A stretch of 64,000 nucleotides of DNA from Anaeromyces robustus. Its lineage: Eukaryota; Neocallimastigomycota; Neocallimastigomycetes; Neocallimastigales; Neocallimastigaceae. The translations under genes and the position numbers were made by a program. How positions within the stretch are numbered: position 1 is the first letter of the stretch; every line of letters begins with the position of its first letter. The notes below the pieces were generated by a model. The model made no database searches and was not told the origin of the DNA. It worked only from the letters and a program-made list of their open reading frames with translations. The stretch spans positions 15,001 to 79,000 of the forward strand of contig MCFG01000276.1 in assembly GCA_002104895.1 (NCBI GenBank). Direction: 5' to 3'. Of this stretch, positions 12,353-26,288 are shown in pieces.

Positions 12353-13961
12353 TGGTTATTTATTTAATTTAAATTATTTATTTATTTAGTTTTAGAGATT
12401 CTTTTTTTTTATTCAGTATTTAAATTAAATGTTTTTTTTTTTTCTTAAAATAACAATATTAGTATTTATATATTTTTTGTATATAAATATTTATTTTAGT
12501 TTAGTTAAAAATATTTCAGTCTATTAAGAATTTTTTTTTTAAACAAAACAAAACAAAACAAAACGAAAGAAAAATGAAATAAAAAAAAAAAAAAAAAAAA
12601 AAAAAGAAAAAAAAGAAAAAAAAAAAATATCATTATCTATTCAATAAGATATAAATAGTAAAAAATGTTTAAAGGGATTAAAATAAATATTCTGATATAT
12701 GGATATTTAGTTTTTTTTTCTTATCCCTTTTTTTTTTTTTTTTACAATCATTTTATATTTTTAAAATAGATAATAATATTCATATTCTTTTCTTTTTTCT
12801 TTTTTCTTTTTTATTTTATTTTATTTTTTTTTTATTTAATTTACTACTTTATAGATATACTATAGAGAACTAACAAAGAAAAAAATATTATTCTAGTAAT
12901 AATCTTTTTATCTTTTTCATATAGTTTTATATAGTATAAATAAATTGGCATTTAGGATATATATATATTGTTTTTTCTTTTATTATATAAATAATATATA
13001 TAAGTCAATTTATTTTTTAAAAATTATAGATAAATAATATTTATAATGAATATTGATTATTTATTATAAATATTATTAAAATATATAAGTTAATTATATA
13101 TATAAATTATTATATATATAAATGTATAACAAAATAAAAAATTATAAATAAAATTTATTTATAACACTTGAAAAACCAAAAACTCAAATAAAACAAAACA
13201 AGAACAAAAATATATATTATTATAACATTTATAATATTTGAAATAAAGTTTAATTTATGTTGAATATGGTATAAAGCATTATGAAAAGTAATAATTAAAA
13301 TGAAAAAAAATATATATGTGTATATGTACACTTATATTTATTATATGTATTACATATATAGTTTAAACATTTAAATATATATATATATATATATATATAT
13401 AGATGAAAAAGGGACTTATTGTTTTCTATTAATAATATTATACTTTTTTATTTTATTTTTATTTTTTATTTTTTATTATTATTATTGTATTTTGTTTTTC
13501 TATAATTTAATCATTTTTATTTTTATTACAATAATATATCCATATATATATATATTATTGTTTTTGAATTTTCTATATTGTGTTTTTGAATTTTCTTTAT
13601 TATTATTATTTATATTTTTATTTTTTATTGTTTTTTTCTCTTTATAATTATTCCTTTTTATGTTTATATTAAAAATTATAATTAATCAAATAATAACAAT
13701 AATAACATCGAATAAAAATAATAGTAATAATAAAAAAAAAAAAAACAATAAATTATTCATAATTATTAATACTATTATTTAAAATTAATTTTGTTTATTT
13801 ATCTAATATTATATGTTTGATATTATGTATGCTTTCATAGTCATATATAGTTCTTATTATATTATAGCTTCTTTTATAAAATGACTAATTGGAATTTTAT
13901 TACTATATTATGAATGAAAAATTTTAGTTATATAAGAACATCAAAAAATCGAAAAAAAATT

Positions 13962-14140
13962 ACATATATAATAAATAATAAATAATAAATAATAAATAAA
14001 AAATGATAAATAATAAATAATAATAATAATAAATAATAATAAATAATAATAAATAATAATAATAATAAATAAATAATAAATAATAAATAATAAATAATAA
14101 ATAATAAATAATAAATAAAAAATAAATAATAAATAATAAT
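13962..14140. repeat. (AATAAT/AAAT)n microsatellite
   Basis: A mixed run of AAT and AAAT units of about 180 bp. Confidence 0.9.
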
Positions 14141-15351
14141 TAACAATTAATAATGATAATAAAAAAACAATAAAATACTATATAAAGTTTTTTGTCAAGC
14201 TTTATTATGAAACTTTTTTTAATTAATTAAAAATATTTAATTAAAATTTTTTATCTTTATTAAATAAAAATAAAATTTTAATTTGGTTTTATTAAATTTT
14301 TTTTAATTAATTAAAAAAAGTTTTTACAATAATAATCTTTAATATTTTATTTATTTGAGTATTTGAATGGATTGTGATGTATAATTATTGTTTTCAAGTG
14401 AAAGAAATGTTAATACTAATAATAGTAGTGCTTCTTTAAATATAGTGTATAAGATTTAATTATATTATGAAATAAAATACTATATGATGTGTAAATAAAA
14501 CATATTTAATGTAACAAGTAAAGGATGAGTATATACCACTTCAAAAGAAAAGACGAACTTTTTTTTTTTAAAAAAAAAATACATTTTTTTAAAAATATTT
14601 ATAAAATTCAAATAAGAAAAAAAAAAGATAATAGGTAAATAATTATATAATTTTTTAATTGGTAATATTAATGAAAAATTATTGCATATAATTTTTTAAA
14701 AAAGTATTAATATTAATAATAATATTTTATTTTACAATATTTTTTTTTTTTTGAAAAAAGTGTTACATTTAAAAAAGAGTTAGTATTCCATAAAATTAGT
14801 ATAAATGAAAAAAAAAAAAATTAATATATTAAAAATTAATATATTTTATTTACTTTTTTATACATATTCATTTATATATTAGAAATATTATTGGAGAAAA
14901 ATATTTTTAAATAAATTATTTTTTTTTTAAATATAAAATTTTATTTTAATATATTAATATTTTTCAAAATTTCAAAAATTTTAAAAATTTTTTAAATATG
15001 ATATAAAATAAATGTTGGCGATGAAAAGGATTATTGAAAAACAACATAATATAGAAAAAAATTAATAAATAACTATAATTATATTATTATTTTTTTATTT
15101 GTAGAATATATTAATACAATTTAATTATACCAAATATTAAATATATATATAAAAATAGACAATACCATATTCTATTATTATTTCGAAAAATATTATTAAA
15201 ACTATAAATATAAAACAGATAAAATATTTTGTTAATATTCCTAAATAATTAAAGATAAAAAATCAGTGATAAATAGAAAAATACATATAAGATATAATAA
15301 TAATAATAATAATTATATTACAATAGAAAAGTGATGAAAAATAAATAAAAA

Positions 15352-16134
15352 ATGGAATTAAATTATAATTCTTTATCTTCTATAAGTTCATTATTACAAA
15401 ATCCATTTGAAGATCCTTCTTTACAAACTAGTTTAAATAGTACTACTTATTACCGTTCTTTTGATTCTATTGAAAATCTAAAAATTAAAGCCCATTTAGT
15501 AAAAATTGCAGATATTAATCACAGGAATATATTTAGAAATATTAGAGATGTAACAAATACTAATAAAGATCAATATTATAAAGAAGTTACTATTGATGAT
15601 AATAATGATACAGAAAATGATAAGTCTAATAATAACAATAATAATGATACCCTTTCTAAAATCGATAAATCAAAATCAAGTTCTCATTCAAACATTAATA
15701 GTACAACCACTTCAGGTTTACCGCCTTCTTATGAAACTGAAATTAGATGGCAAGAAAAAATATTTAGTCCAACGTAAGTATTTTATTTATTTTATTTTTT
15801 CTTTATTTTAATATAATTTATTTAAATAAATAAGTATATATTAATGTTTATATTTAATTTTTATGTAAGCATACTATTAATATATTTTGTATTGTATTGA
15901 ATTTTTTTTTGTATTTTTTTACCACAAAAAATGTAAATATAATTTTTATTTAAAGTGAAGTATTTAAATATGCTGATGTAGGTACCTATCCTTCTGCAAT
16001 AGAAAGAAAACATCATTTACAATTAGAAAATATTTTATCAGATCCAAAAAGTATAGAAGCTCAACTAATACGAAAAAATAAAATAGAATCAGGTATTATT
16101 TAAAAAGATAATAAAAAATATTATATTTCATATT

Positions 16135-16176
<42 letters not shown>

Positions 16177-16510
16177 CATTCTAATAATTATATTTTTATA
16201 TTCAATTAAAATATATATATATTTTTTATTCAAAACATAATATTTAGCAAAGAATATTATAAAAAAACGACAATTATTTACATATGTTGATGCTGATAAT
16301 CATATTGATCAAGATATGCTTTATCCTTTAATTGAAAATATGACTAATGAAGAACCTGTTACCAAATTAGCAAAAAGAAAGTTAACTGTTAGAGATAAAA
16401 AAAGACATACTTCTACCAATTATGAAGGTAATTTTAAAGAGAAGATATTAATAATAGTATTTCAAGTAAATAATAATAATTATTATATATCGTATAAATT
16501 AATTGATTTA

Positions 16511-16555
<45 letters not shown>

Positions 16556-17805
16556 ATTAATATTATTATTTATTATTATTAATGTTATTATATTGTATGG
16601 TACTTTATTTTTTATTCTAATAATCTCTATTGAAAAAATAATAAAAATAAATAAAATAAAAAATAAAAAAACACAAAAAACAAACGAAAAACAAACAAAC
16701 AAACAAACAAACAAACAAACAAACAAAAAAAAAAAAGATGAAGCAGATAGATTAATATTTCCAGGTGTACATAATGAGCAACCTGGATTTTATTCTTCAT
16801 TTCGCGAAATGCATATTATGGGTTATTTTGAAAGAGGGTAATATATATAAATATATATTTAATTGTCTAAAAAAATATTATTAATGGAACTATGTATTTA
16901 TATATAATAAAATGATTAAAAAATATATAAATATAAAGAAAAAAAATGAAATAATAAATGTAATTATTTTGAATATATTAATAGAATATTAAAATATAAT
17001 ATTGATTCTTTTTTTATATTTATTTAATATATTATATATATTAGTGAAAAAGATAAAGAAGAAAAAATGTTAGAAATACTATCTAAGAAAAAAGCAAATT
17101 TAAAAAAAAAAGATGATGATGAAGATAATAAAGGAAATGAAGAAGAAGATGAAGAAAAACAAGATTTATTATTAAGTTTAGAGAAAAAAAATATATTAAC
17201 TAATGTTGAAGAAGCTGAAGTTAATTATGTTGAAAAACGTTTATGTACTATAAGAGCTTATGAAAATGGATGGATTTCTATGACAGTAATATACTACTAC
17301 ATTATAATATATAATATTTTAAACATATATATATATAATTATTAGTATAATTATGATTATAATTAAAAAAATTATATATATATATATATATATTTAATAT
17401 ATAGCCAGCATATAATCAAAAATATAGATTTACTATTGGAGATTATGATGTTTATGAGTTTTCATTAGAAAATTGTTCATCCCAATTAACAAGTCAAGAA
17501 GAACAAAAAGAATGGGATTTATTTGAAACTGTAGATAAAAAGTAATTTTAAAATTGATATATGTATATATGTATAAATTAAATAAAATATTTAAAAGTAT
17601 GTTTACAAATAATATTTAATTTTATTCAATTATATATATACAAAAAGGCGTATGGAAATAAGAAATTATATTGTGGGTAAAAATTTTCAAGAAATTCCAG
17701 AAATGTTAGGATTTAGAATAATGATATTTGGTGAAATTGTATCTGCAAGAAAATTTGAAGAGAATTCAATGTAATTGATAATATAATAAAAAATAAATTT
17801 GTTTT

Positions 17806-17892
<87 letters not shown>

Positions 17893-19296
17893 TATTATTA
17901 TTATTATTATTAATTAATTAATTAATTTTATTACCATTTACCGTTTAGTTATATACAATATTCATTGGAATTACCAAAATATTGGAAGAAAAATGATACA
18001 AATTCACCAAAACAAATGCTTTTTGGAAATACCCAATCAACAGATTTTATTTATGATCCTCCTACAGATGATTATGAAGCTAGATTTGCATATCCTTTTG
18101 AATTTGATTTATTAAATGCTCATTATGGTAAATTTTGATATATCATATATATTAAATTATTAAATAATCATATATATATATATTAAATATAAAATAATTT
18201 AATACAATATAAAGATCCTTTTATAAAATGGCCAGTTATATATTTCCATGTGTGTACTAAAGATAAATGGTGTAGAAATACGACACTTGGTTATGGTTAT
18301 TATAATATTCCTTGGTTACCAGGTAATCCATTTTTTTTTTTTAAATATTAAATAAAATACTTTTTTTATATATTATAATTTAATTCAATTACATAAAATA
18401 ATAATAATGATATATAATAATAATAATAAAAATAATATTAAAGGTCATTATGATGAGACAATAAACACATGGAGAGCTTACCCATCTATCAGTGAAAGAA
18501 TGGGTCAATATTTTGTTGGAAGAACTTTAACACTTGAAGATATTACTTATGTTAATTTCCCTAAAGGATTTAATGTAAATATTAATTTATATCAATTGAA
18601 AGAAGATAAATCAAAATATAACAAATACAAAAATTTATAATATGCTTATATTATATTATTTTATTTATTATTCAATTATATATAGAAAAAATATTTAAAC
18701 AAATATGGTTTTCAAACAGAAACTTCAGGCTCTATAAGAATTAGATTAAATATTGTTCATCAAATAGGGTAATTTATATATATATTTAATAAAATATTTT
18801 TATAATAAATTTTTAATAATAAATATTAATAATTCATTATTATTATTGCTATTTTCTATTTACAAAAGATCATTCCATTTATTAAACTCAAATAAGGATG
18901 ATAATGGGTAAATAAGATTTTTTATTAATTTTAAAGGAACAATGTGATATTTTTATTATTATGAAAAATACATGTTAATATTAAAATATTATATAATATA
19001 TTATATTATTTATATTTATAGATTCTTGAAAAATAATAATCTTAAAGAAATATCAGGTAATTAAAAAAAAGTTTTTCTTATTCATATATCATAATATAAA
19101 TCATAATTATAATCATTTTTAAAAATATTTAAATATATTTAAATTTATTAAATTATGATGGAATTGGAATAAATTAACATTATTATGTTAAAAATTTATA
19201 AATAATAATGATATAAACAATGTAGATGCTTTATTAAGAGCAAGAAAACGTGTGGAATTCCTTCGTCAACAACAACAAAATAAGAAAAATAACTAA
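15352..19296 (+). CDS. MKS1: MKS1-like B9-domain protein (ciliary transition zone)
   Basis: MKS1 is a B9-domain protein of the transition-zone complex at the base of cilia and flagella. I built 14 exons with matching phases: 15352-15773, 15956-16092, 16248-16427, 16738-16837, 17045-17285, 17405-17541, 17648-17770, 17949-18127, 18215-18322, 18444-18574, 18686-18768, 18869-18907, 19022-19056 and 19226-19296, giving 661 residues (human MKS1 is 559). The B9 domain covers about residues 425-600: FRIMIFGEIVSARKFEENS, then YIQYSLELPKYW, FAYPFEFDLLNAHY, WPVIYFHVCTKDKW, GYGYYNIPWLPG, YFVGRTL and the closing RIRLNIVHQIG. The N-terminal part is MKS1-like in layout (NEQPGFYSSFREMHIMGYFE) with an Asn-rich insert and a Lys/Asp/Glu-rich insert. 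Introns are short and A+T-rich, several holding microsatellites. The family call is secure; flagellar function is inferred from the family. Confidence 0.94.
16137..16174. repeat. T homopolymer in MKS1 intron 2
   Basis: About 38 consecutive T residues on the coding strand, between the donor at 16093 and the acceptor at 16247. Confidence 0.9.
16509..16736. repeat. (ATT)n and (ACAA)n repeats in MKS1 intron 3
   Basis: An ATT run at about 16509-16580 is followed by an (ACAA)n plus A tract at about 16690-16736 that ends directly at the 3' splice site AG (16736-16737). Confidence 0.9.
17803..17935. repeat. (TTTA)n-(TTA)n compound microsatellite in MKS1 intron 7
   Basis: A TTTA run becomes a TTA run, and together they fill most of intron 7. 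Confidence 0.95.
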
Positions 19297-19801
19297 GAAA
19301 AAATAATTGAAAAACTTTTTATAATTTATATAATAATATATACCATTTTTTTTATTAGAATTTTATATATAACAAGAACTATTACATATATATTTTTGAC
19401 TTCATTATTTATTTTTTTTAAAAAAAAATCACATTTATATAAAAAAAAATAAAGTAAAATTATATAAATAAAATTTTGAATATTATTAAATATTTTTAAT
19501 GTTAATTAGAATTTTTATTTTATTATATAATATATATATTATATTTATAATATTATATTATTTATATATATATTATTCTTATTAAGATTTTTTTATTATT
19601 ATCTATATCTAATTTTTTTTAATTTATCTAAAAAGAATAAGTTATTAAATAAATAATAATTATTAATTATTATTTTTTAAATAATGATTAGTTTATGTTG
19701 TAGGCTAATAAATAATAATTTATTATTATTAAAGTTATTTATTTTATTAATATTTTTATTTTTATTTTCATATATATATTTCTTTTCTTTTCTTTTCTTT
19801 T

Positions 19802-19844
<43 letters not shown>

Positions 19845-20112
19845 CATCTTCATAACTTTAACTTTTATAATTATTAATAAAAAGAAAAAAATTATATTTA
19901 AATATTAAAATTTATTAATAATAGTATATTGATATATTTATTTTTTTGGATATGATGAATATAAAGTTGAATGATAAATAATATCTTTTTCAATATATTT
20001 TATTAAAGGATATAAATAAAGAAAAAAAAAAGAAGAATAAAATATAATAAAATATATAAAATAATAAAAAAGAAGGTTGATAAAAATAATTTAAAAAAAT
20101 ATTTTATATTAT
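19297..20112. other. Convergent intergenic region between MKS1 and RhoGAP genes
   Basis: Both genes end here (tail to tail). The sequence is A+T-rich with a T tract at 19804-19842. No exon seen; the Phe/Leu-rich frame at 19684-19908 is only the T tract. Confidence 0.7.
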
Positions 20113-23100
20113 TTATTGTGATAGACCATTTTCATAACATATATCTTTAGCATCTATTAATTCATCATTTTCTTTAACTATAATTTTTTAAAATTAAAAA
20201 TAATTAAAAAAAAAAAAAACTATTAGTTATCTGTAAAGTAATTAACAAAATAAAATTACTTTTATAATTTATAATATATATGTATAATTATTTACTTTTT
20301 ATTTCTTTTGCAAACATTTCAGATAATCTGAAATTATCTGGTACCCCAACCATATAATCTTCACTATTTCTGTTATGTTTTACAGGTGTCTGAGATTCAC
20401 CTACGGAAAGTCTTCGTAAACTTTTAACATATTCAATTTGTGAAGCTGAAGAAATAAATAAACTACTACAACGTTCTTGTCTTCTTCTGATATCATTTGC
20501 TATTTCTTTATCTTTTGAATTTAATATACTTTCTAAATGTTCATTATTTACATCATCATCTAAATTTTTACATTTTTCATTAATTAAATTTTCAATTTCT
20601 GTACCAAGACTTAAAGATTCTCTTATGTTATTAGTTTCTTCTTCTTTTATAACATCTATACTATCATTACCAATTTTACCACTTCCTTTTTGTACATTAT
20701 TATTACTTCTATTTCTTAATTTAATAGATCCTGTAATTAATTCATTACTATTAATATGTACATCTGAATCACTATCATCAGAATCATCTTTATCATCTTT
20801 TTTGGATTTTTCATTATTAATATTTCCACTACTTTTAAATTTTGGCTCATTACATAATATTGGTTGGGAAGTATTAATATTATTTGTACTTGAAGCAATT
20901 ATTCTATTTCTTGTTTCTCGTTGAGCTTTAGATACTGAAGAAACATTAAGATAATCTTCTGGTCCACTGAATAGAATTGACATAATATTTTCTTCTTCTT
21001 CTGATTCTTTTAATGTTGTCCAACAGAAAACTGCTTCAAATTCGGATAAAATTAATACGAATAATCCAATGGGTATACCAAGTGTTGGACCAAATACAAT
21101 AGCAATATTTGATAATGTCATTTTATTCAAATCACTATTTTGTACAATACGTACTAAATGAGCGGCTAAGCATCTTAAAAGTGTATAATTTGCTAATGGT
21201 AAATATGAAATAAGATTGGCTAATCCTCTAATTTTTTCTTCACGATTTGGTATAGCTATATTTTATAAAAATTAATTATTTATTAATTTATTTATTTATT
21301 AATTATTTATTATTTATTATTATTAATTATTATTAATTATTATATATTATTAAAAAAATTTACATGCTATTTCTACAAATCTTGGTTGGAATTCTTTTGT
21401 CATGATAGTTGTTGGTAATTCTCTTAAATATAATTTTAGTAATCCTGCAATAACATGTACATCATAAATTTCTTTATCTTGTAATAAATTTACATCACCA
21501 ACTGTAAAAAATGTAAAAATTATATAAATTTTTGTATATAATTAATTTTTTAATATATTATAATAAATTTATTATAAAATTATTTTTTATAATAAAAGAA
21601 AAAAGAAGATTTATTTTATTAATATATATATAAATATAAATAATTCTACATACATCTATCAAAACGATTCTTTAGTGATTGTATTGTTGCTTTACTTCCT
21701 GATAATCTATATATACCTTCTTCTTCATAAGCTAGTTGTATAAATTTTTTAATTTGATTATAATAATAGAAAAATAAGATTAATATATAATAAATAAATA
21801 AATAAATAAATAAATAAAATATATATTTTTTATTTATATAAATATATTTATATAAATATATATATTAATAAACATTAAAATTCTAAATATTTAAATAATT
21901 TTTTTTTTACCTCCTTTAGCATCTAAGTATTCAATACATCTATATACAATAGCTGGAAGTTCATAATCTTCTTTAATTTTTGAATTTTTAACTGCTGTTT
22001 CCAAAGGTACTCCGAAAACTTTCTTTTTATTTCCAATTATATCTTTAGAATCATCTATTATTTATTATGAATTATTTATTTTATTATTAATTAGGGTTTT
22101 ATTATAATATCTTTTCATTCATAATTATTCAATCAAATTAAATTATTATTAAATGGAAAGAAAAATTTTCAAATAATTTATAAATAATTAAAAAAATAAT
22201 GATTATTTTATTCTTACCACTGCTACTGCTTTTCTTAAATTTATACCATGAAAAATGTAATCTTCTATTCTTTTCTTCTTTCATTAATTTTTGTTTTGGA
22301 TTTGATATTTTTGATTTTGGAACTAATGGTGGTGGAATCATTTGTTGCATAACTCTTTCATTATCATCTATTACTACATCTTTTTTACTGGTATTGTTTT
22401 CAGTTGGAGAATGAACTTCACTTGATGCTTTTGTTTCTGTAGTAGTTTTAGTATTATTAAAATTATCATCTACAACATTTGTATTTTTTTCATCATTCTC
22501 ATTAATATTTTCTTCTTCTGGTTCTTCATATATTTTATTCTCAATATTTTGACTTTGACTTAAATTATTCTTTTTGATATATTCATTAATATCTATACCT
22601 TGTTTTTCAAAGTCTTCAAAGTTAAATCCTTTTGGCAAATAATTATTTTCATCATAATCAGTTATAACATTAACATCTTCATCTTCACTATCAGATGAAT
22701 TCCATCCATTATTGTTATTGCCTTCTACTGTACTATCATTATTATTATTCTCTACTTCATCATTATTAACATCATTATCATTATTATTATTCTCTACTTC
22801 ATCATTATTAACATCATTATCATTATTATTATTCTTTACTTCATCATTATTAACATCATTATCATTATTATTATTCTCTACTTCATCATTATTAACATTA
22901 TCATCATTATTACTGTTTTCATCATTACTTCTAACACTTCTAACAGAACTACTGACATTACTACTACTAATATCAGGTTTAAAGGCTTTAAGAGTTGCAT
23001 CTATAATAACTTCTTTACTAACTGCAAGAGACTCTTCATTATCTTCATGATCTTCTTTTTTTATTTCATTTTCATTTTTATCATTATCTTCTTTATTTTC

Positions 23101-25432
23101 TTTTTCTATTTCATTTTCATTTTTATCATTATTTTCTTTATTTTCTTTTTCTATTTCATTTTCATTTTTATCATTATTTACTTTATCTTCTTTCTTTATT
23201 TCGTTTTCATTTTTATCATTATTTTCATTATTATTTTTCTTATTATCGGTATTATTGTTACTAACATTTTCTTTTTTATTTTTGTTATTATTTTCATCTA
23301 TAATATCACTACTATTTTTAAAGTTGCTGTTAATAGAAAGATTATCTGGGTCAACAACATTGAGCATACTATTATTACTTGTCATTATATCTAAATGAGA
23401 TGTAGATATAAAAGGCGATCCTGGATATTCCGGATCTGAATTCTTTAAGTTTTCAATAACTGATTTAATTTTTTCAACCCATTCATCTCTATCATTATCA
23501 TTTTCAGAACATAATAAATGTTTTGCATAAATTCTCTCTTCTTTTAATGGCGAATTTTTATCATATCTATATTCAATAATTTTAAAAGCATGATGGAATT
23601 TTTCTCTATTCAATCCACTAGGATTAAATGGCATAACTTTAGCACTTTTCAAATGAATATTACCACCAAGATCACCACCTTTCTGTTAATTTTAAATTAT
23701 TAATATAATAATATAATATCATAGTAAAATTATTATAAAAAATAAGTTAGCTTTATATATATATATATACTTATATTTAATTTTTATATTAATAAATTAA
23801 TAAGTTTTTTTAATATTTAAGAATATATTGGCTTACGGTTTCATAATATGATAAAGATTTATCATTAAGAACAAAGTATTTCGTTCTCCAACCCATAAAG
23901 TTCTTCTTAAAAAGATATCCACTCTTAATATCAGTTTCCTTTTTTTTATCAATTTATAATAAATATATTATAGAAAAAACACAATTAAAAGAAAATAAAA
24001 TTAAATGAATATATTAGATGTATGTTTAAAAAATTAATATTGATTTTTTTTTTTCACTATAATATTTATATATATATTTAATTTTTACTAACAGTAGCTT
24101 CTTTATTGTTTGATATCATAATATCTTTGGATAAAAATTCAGCAATTTCTATACTATTTCTAAATATATTGCATAAATGTTGTAAATATATTTCCATGGT
24201 AATCTTTATAAATTAAAATTTATAGTATTATACAATAAAATATATATAAATATATTATAACGTCATGAATTTTATATAAAAAGTAAAATATAATTAATAT
24301 TAATATTTATTAATTATATTATATTATTTAAAAATAACCTTTAATTGAATTTGCTTAGATTCCATTTTTAAACTATTTAAATTACGTTCTGGTAATTTTC
24401 CAATATTTTGTACCATATTTTTTGGATAATTCAATTTAATCTATACAAAAAAAATTTTTTTTTTTTTTTGTATAAAAAATAAGCATTTGGATAATTAAAA
24501 TAAATATAATAAAAATAATTTAATAAAATGGAATAATATTAATTTAATTTATATTTATTATCATTATATATATTGGGATGTTTTATATTGGACTTAAAGT
24601 CATTAATTTATATTATATTTATTAAAAAAATTATGAAAATTAAAAAAAAAAATCATACATTATTTTCTAAATTGACTATATCAGTATAAGATTTTTCAAT
24701 TTTCCATAATTCATCTCCACTGTCTGCATTTCTTATACTAATAATAAACGAAATATCTTTTTTATTTTTATCATTTTTTGTGAAAACTAATTTAAGAATA
24801 TAAACAGTAATATCGTCGGCAAGAATTTCTTTATCTTCGAAATCATTAATTGAACTATTAACATTACTTTCATTATCTTCACTTGTAGTTATTTTATTAG
24901 TCCTATTTAATGAATCTATACTATTTACAGTAATTACTATATTACTTTCTGACGCTGAAAATTTATTTTCTTTAATTATTTGACTTGTTTGACTTAATTT
25001 TCTTCCTTGTTTAAAATCTTTATTGGCAATATTATCTTCTGTTGAAGAATGTTTCATATGTTCTATATGAGGTGGAGCAAATGCTGAAAATGATGCAAAT
25101 GAACCATCGGTAGTTGGACTTGAAAATTTTGAATATTTATATGATATTTTACTTTGACTTGGAAAAGATGTTTTTATACTTAATGGTGTTTTTGGAGGTT
25201 TTTCTCTAACTGGACTACCACAACAACTTTCTATATGTTCTATTGAACTCTTTTGTTGTACTATTACTACTTCCTTTTCATTTAATTCTTCTTTTAATTT
25301 TTTAATATATAAATTTTGTTTTTGGATAAATGTATTTAATTCATTTACTTTTTCTGTCAATTCCTTATTTTTCTTTTCATAATCTTTTAATTTTTGAGTT
25401 AAACTTTCAATTGTTTCATTTCCTTCTGCCAT
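20113..25432 (-). CDS. PX-PH-RhoGAP protein, Bem3-like
   Basis: A GTPase-activating protein for Rho/Cdc42-type GTPases, with the PX-PH-RhoGAP order of fungal Bem3, a Cdc42 GAP in polarity. Ten exons join in phase: 24659-25432, 24339-24440, 24093-24203, 23837-23938, 22218-23682, 21911-22054, 21654-21731, 21364-21501, 20296-21255 and 20113-20177 (1312 residues). A coiled coil covers about residues 5-60. A PX-like segment runs from about 205 (VYILKLVFTKND) to about 330. The PH domain is about 335-430 (SGYLFKKNFMGWRTKYFVL, closing DEWVEKIKSVIENL). A disordered Asn/Asp/Glu/Lys linker of over 400 residues follows. RhoGAP is about 865-1060, with the arginine finger in EEEGIYRLSG (about R908), LLKLYLRELP and NKMTLSNIAIVFGPTLGIP. 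The last exon is short (KENDELIDAKDICYENGLSQ) and recovered by phase; without it the protein ends a few residues after the 20295 donor. The Bem3 name rests on architecture only. Confidence 0.93.
22742..22910 (-). repeat. Coding minisatellite, 42-bp unit, in the RhoGAP linker
   Basis: Four nearly identical copies encode the 14-residue unit VNNDEVENNNNDND (one copy has K for the second E). It lies in the disordered linker between the PH and RhoGAP domains. Confidence 0.9.
23048..23230 (-). repeat. Coding minisatellite, 45-bp unit, in the RhoGAP linker
   Basis: Four copies encode the 15-residue unit NDKNENEIKKEDKVN with small changes such as NDKNENEIEKENKEN. It is a second, independent charged repeat in the same linker. 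Confidence 0.9.
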
Positions 25433-26176
25433 TTTTTTTTTTTTATTTATAATTATTATTTTGTATTGTTTTTATATTTGTTTCTTTTATTATTATTATT
25501 ATAATTATTATTATTAATAATTATTTTGTGTATTGTTTTTATTATTACTAATATTATACTATTTTTCTATGTCATGTAATGAAAATATTAATTCTTTATT
25601 CAAAAATATTATTTATATATATGTATTAAAATATCATTAATAAGTATATATTTATTTAAATAAATAATGTTAATATTAATATCAATTAATATCTATATAT
25701 ATTATATATATTTAAATATATTTATATTTAATTATTTTACATTTATGACTTCATGATTTATGTATAGTTGTTTATAATTAAATATATAAGTGGAAAAAAA
25801 TAATAATATTAGTAGAGTTATATTTTTAAGTTTTTCTTCTGAAATAAAATATAAAAATGTTAAAAATTTTTTCGATAAAAAAAATAATTATTATTGATAA
25901 ATTATAAAGATTAAAAAAAAAAATAAAAATAAAAATAAAGATATTTAAAATGTAATAATAATAATAATTATTATTATTATTGTTTTAATTATTATTATTA
26001 CAATTATTATTATAATTGCCTTGTAATATAAAAAAAATTAAAAGTAATACCAACCACAATTCTATTTAAAAATTATATTAATTATTGAATATGAAATATA
26101 TATATTATTCTTACATTAATGATAATTAAAAATGAAATTAATGAACCTTATTTTTTATATTATTTATAAATTTATA

Positions 26177-26288
26177 TAATAATAATAAAAACTTTTTTTA
26201 TCTTTATTTTATTATATAATATAAACCTATTATTAAATTGGTTTATAATATATAATAAAATAAAGATAAAAAAAGTTTTTATTATTAT
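26177..26288. repeat. Foldback with ~48-bp near-perfect arms
   Basis: The arms at about 26177-26226 and 26239-26288 are inverted copies with about one mismatch around a 12-bp loop. The inner edge reads TATAAACC ... GGTTTATA and the outer part AATAATAAAAAC. It encodes nothing and resembles a MITE or cruciform-forming element. Confidence 0.88.

Larger units (their letters stand above)
11906..15351. other. Gene-free stretch with minisatellite and ATA repeats
   Basis: No exon recognised. It includes three copies of a ~50-bp unit at about 12209-12352, an AT run near 13378-13400, and an AATAAT-type microsatellite at about 13962-14140 whose reverse frame is only a Leu/Ile/Tyr repeat. The last 300 bp should hold the promoter of the B9-domain gene, but no motif stands out. 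Confidence 0.7.

Noticed and set aside
13928-14146. Leu/Ile/Tyr-rich reverse-strand frame
   Set aside because: It is only the translation of an AAT/AAAT microsatellite.
19684-19908. Phe-rich frame over a T tract
   Set aside because: Low-complexity T homopolymer with no splice partners; the same applies to 38370-38582 and 53155-53385.
22712-23394. Forward-strand Leu/Ser- and Phe/Ile-rich frames
   Set aside because: Antisense reading of the Asn/Asp/Lys repeats in the RhoGAP linker.
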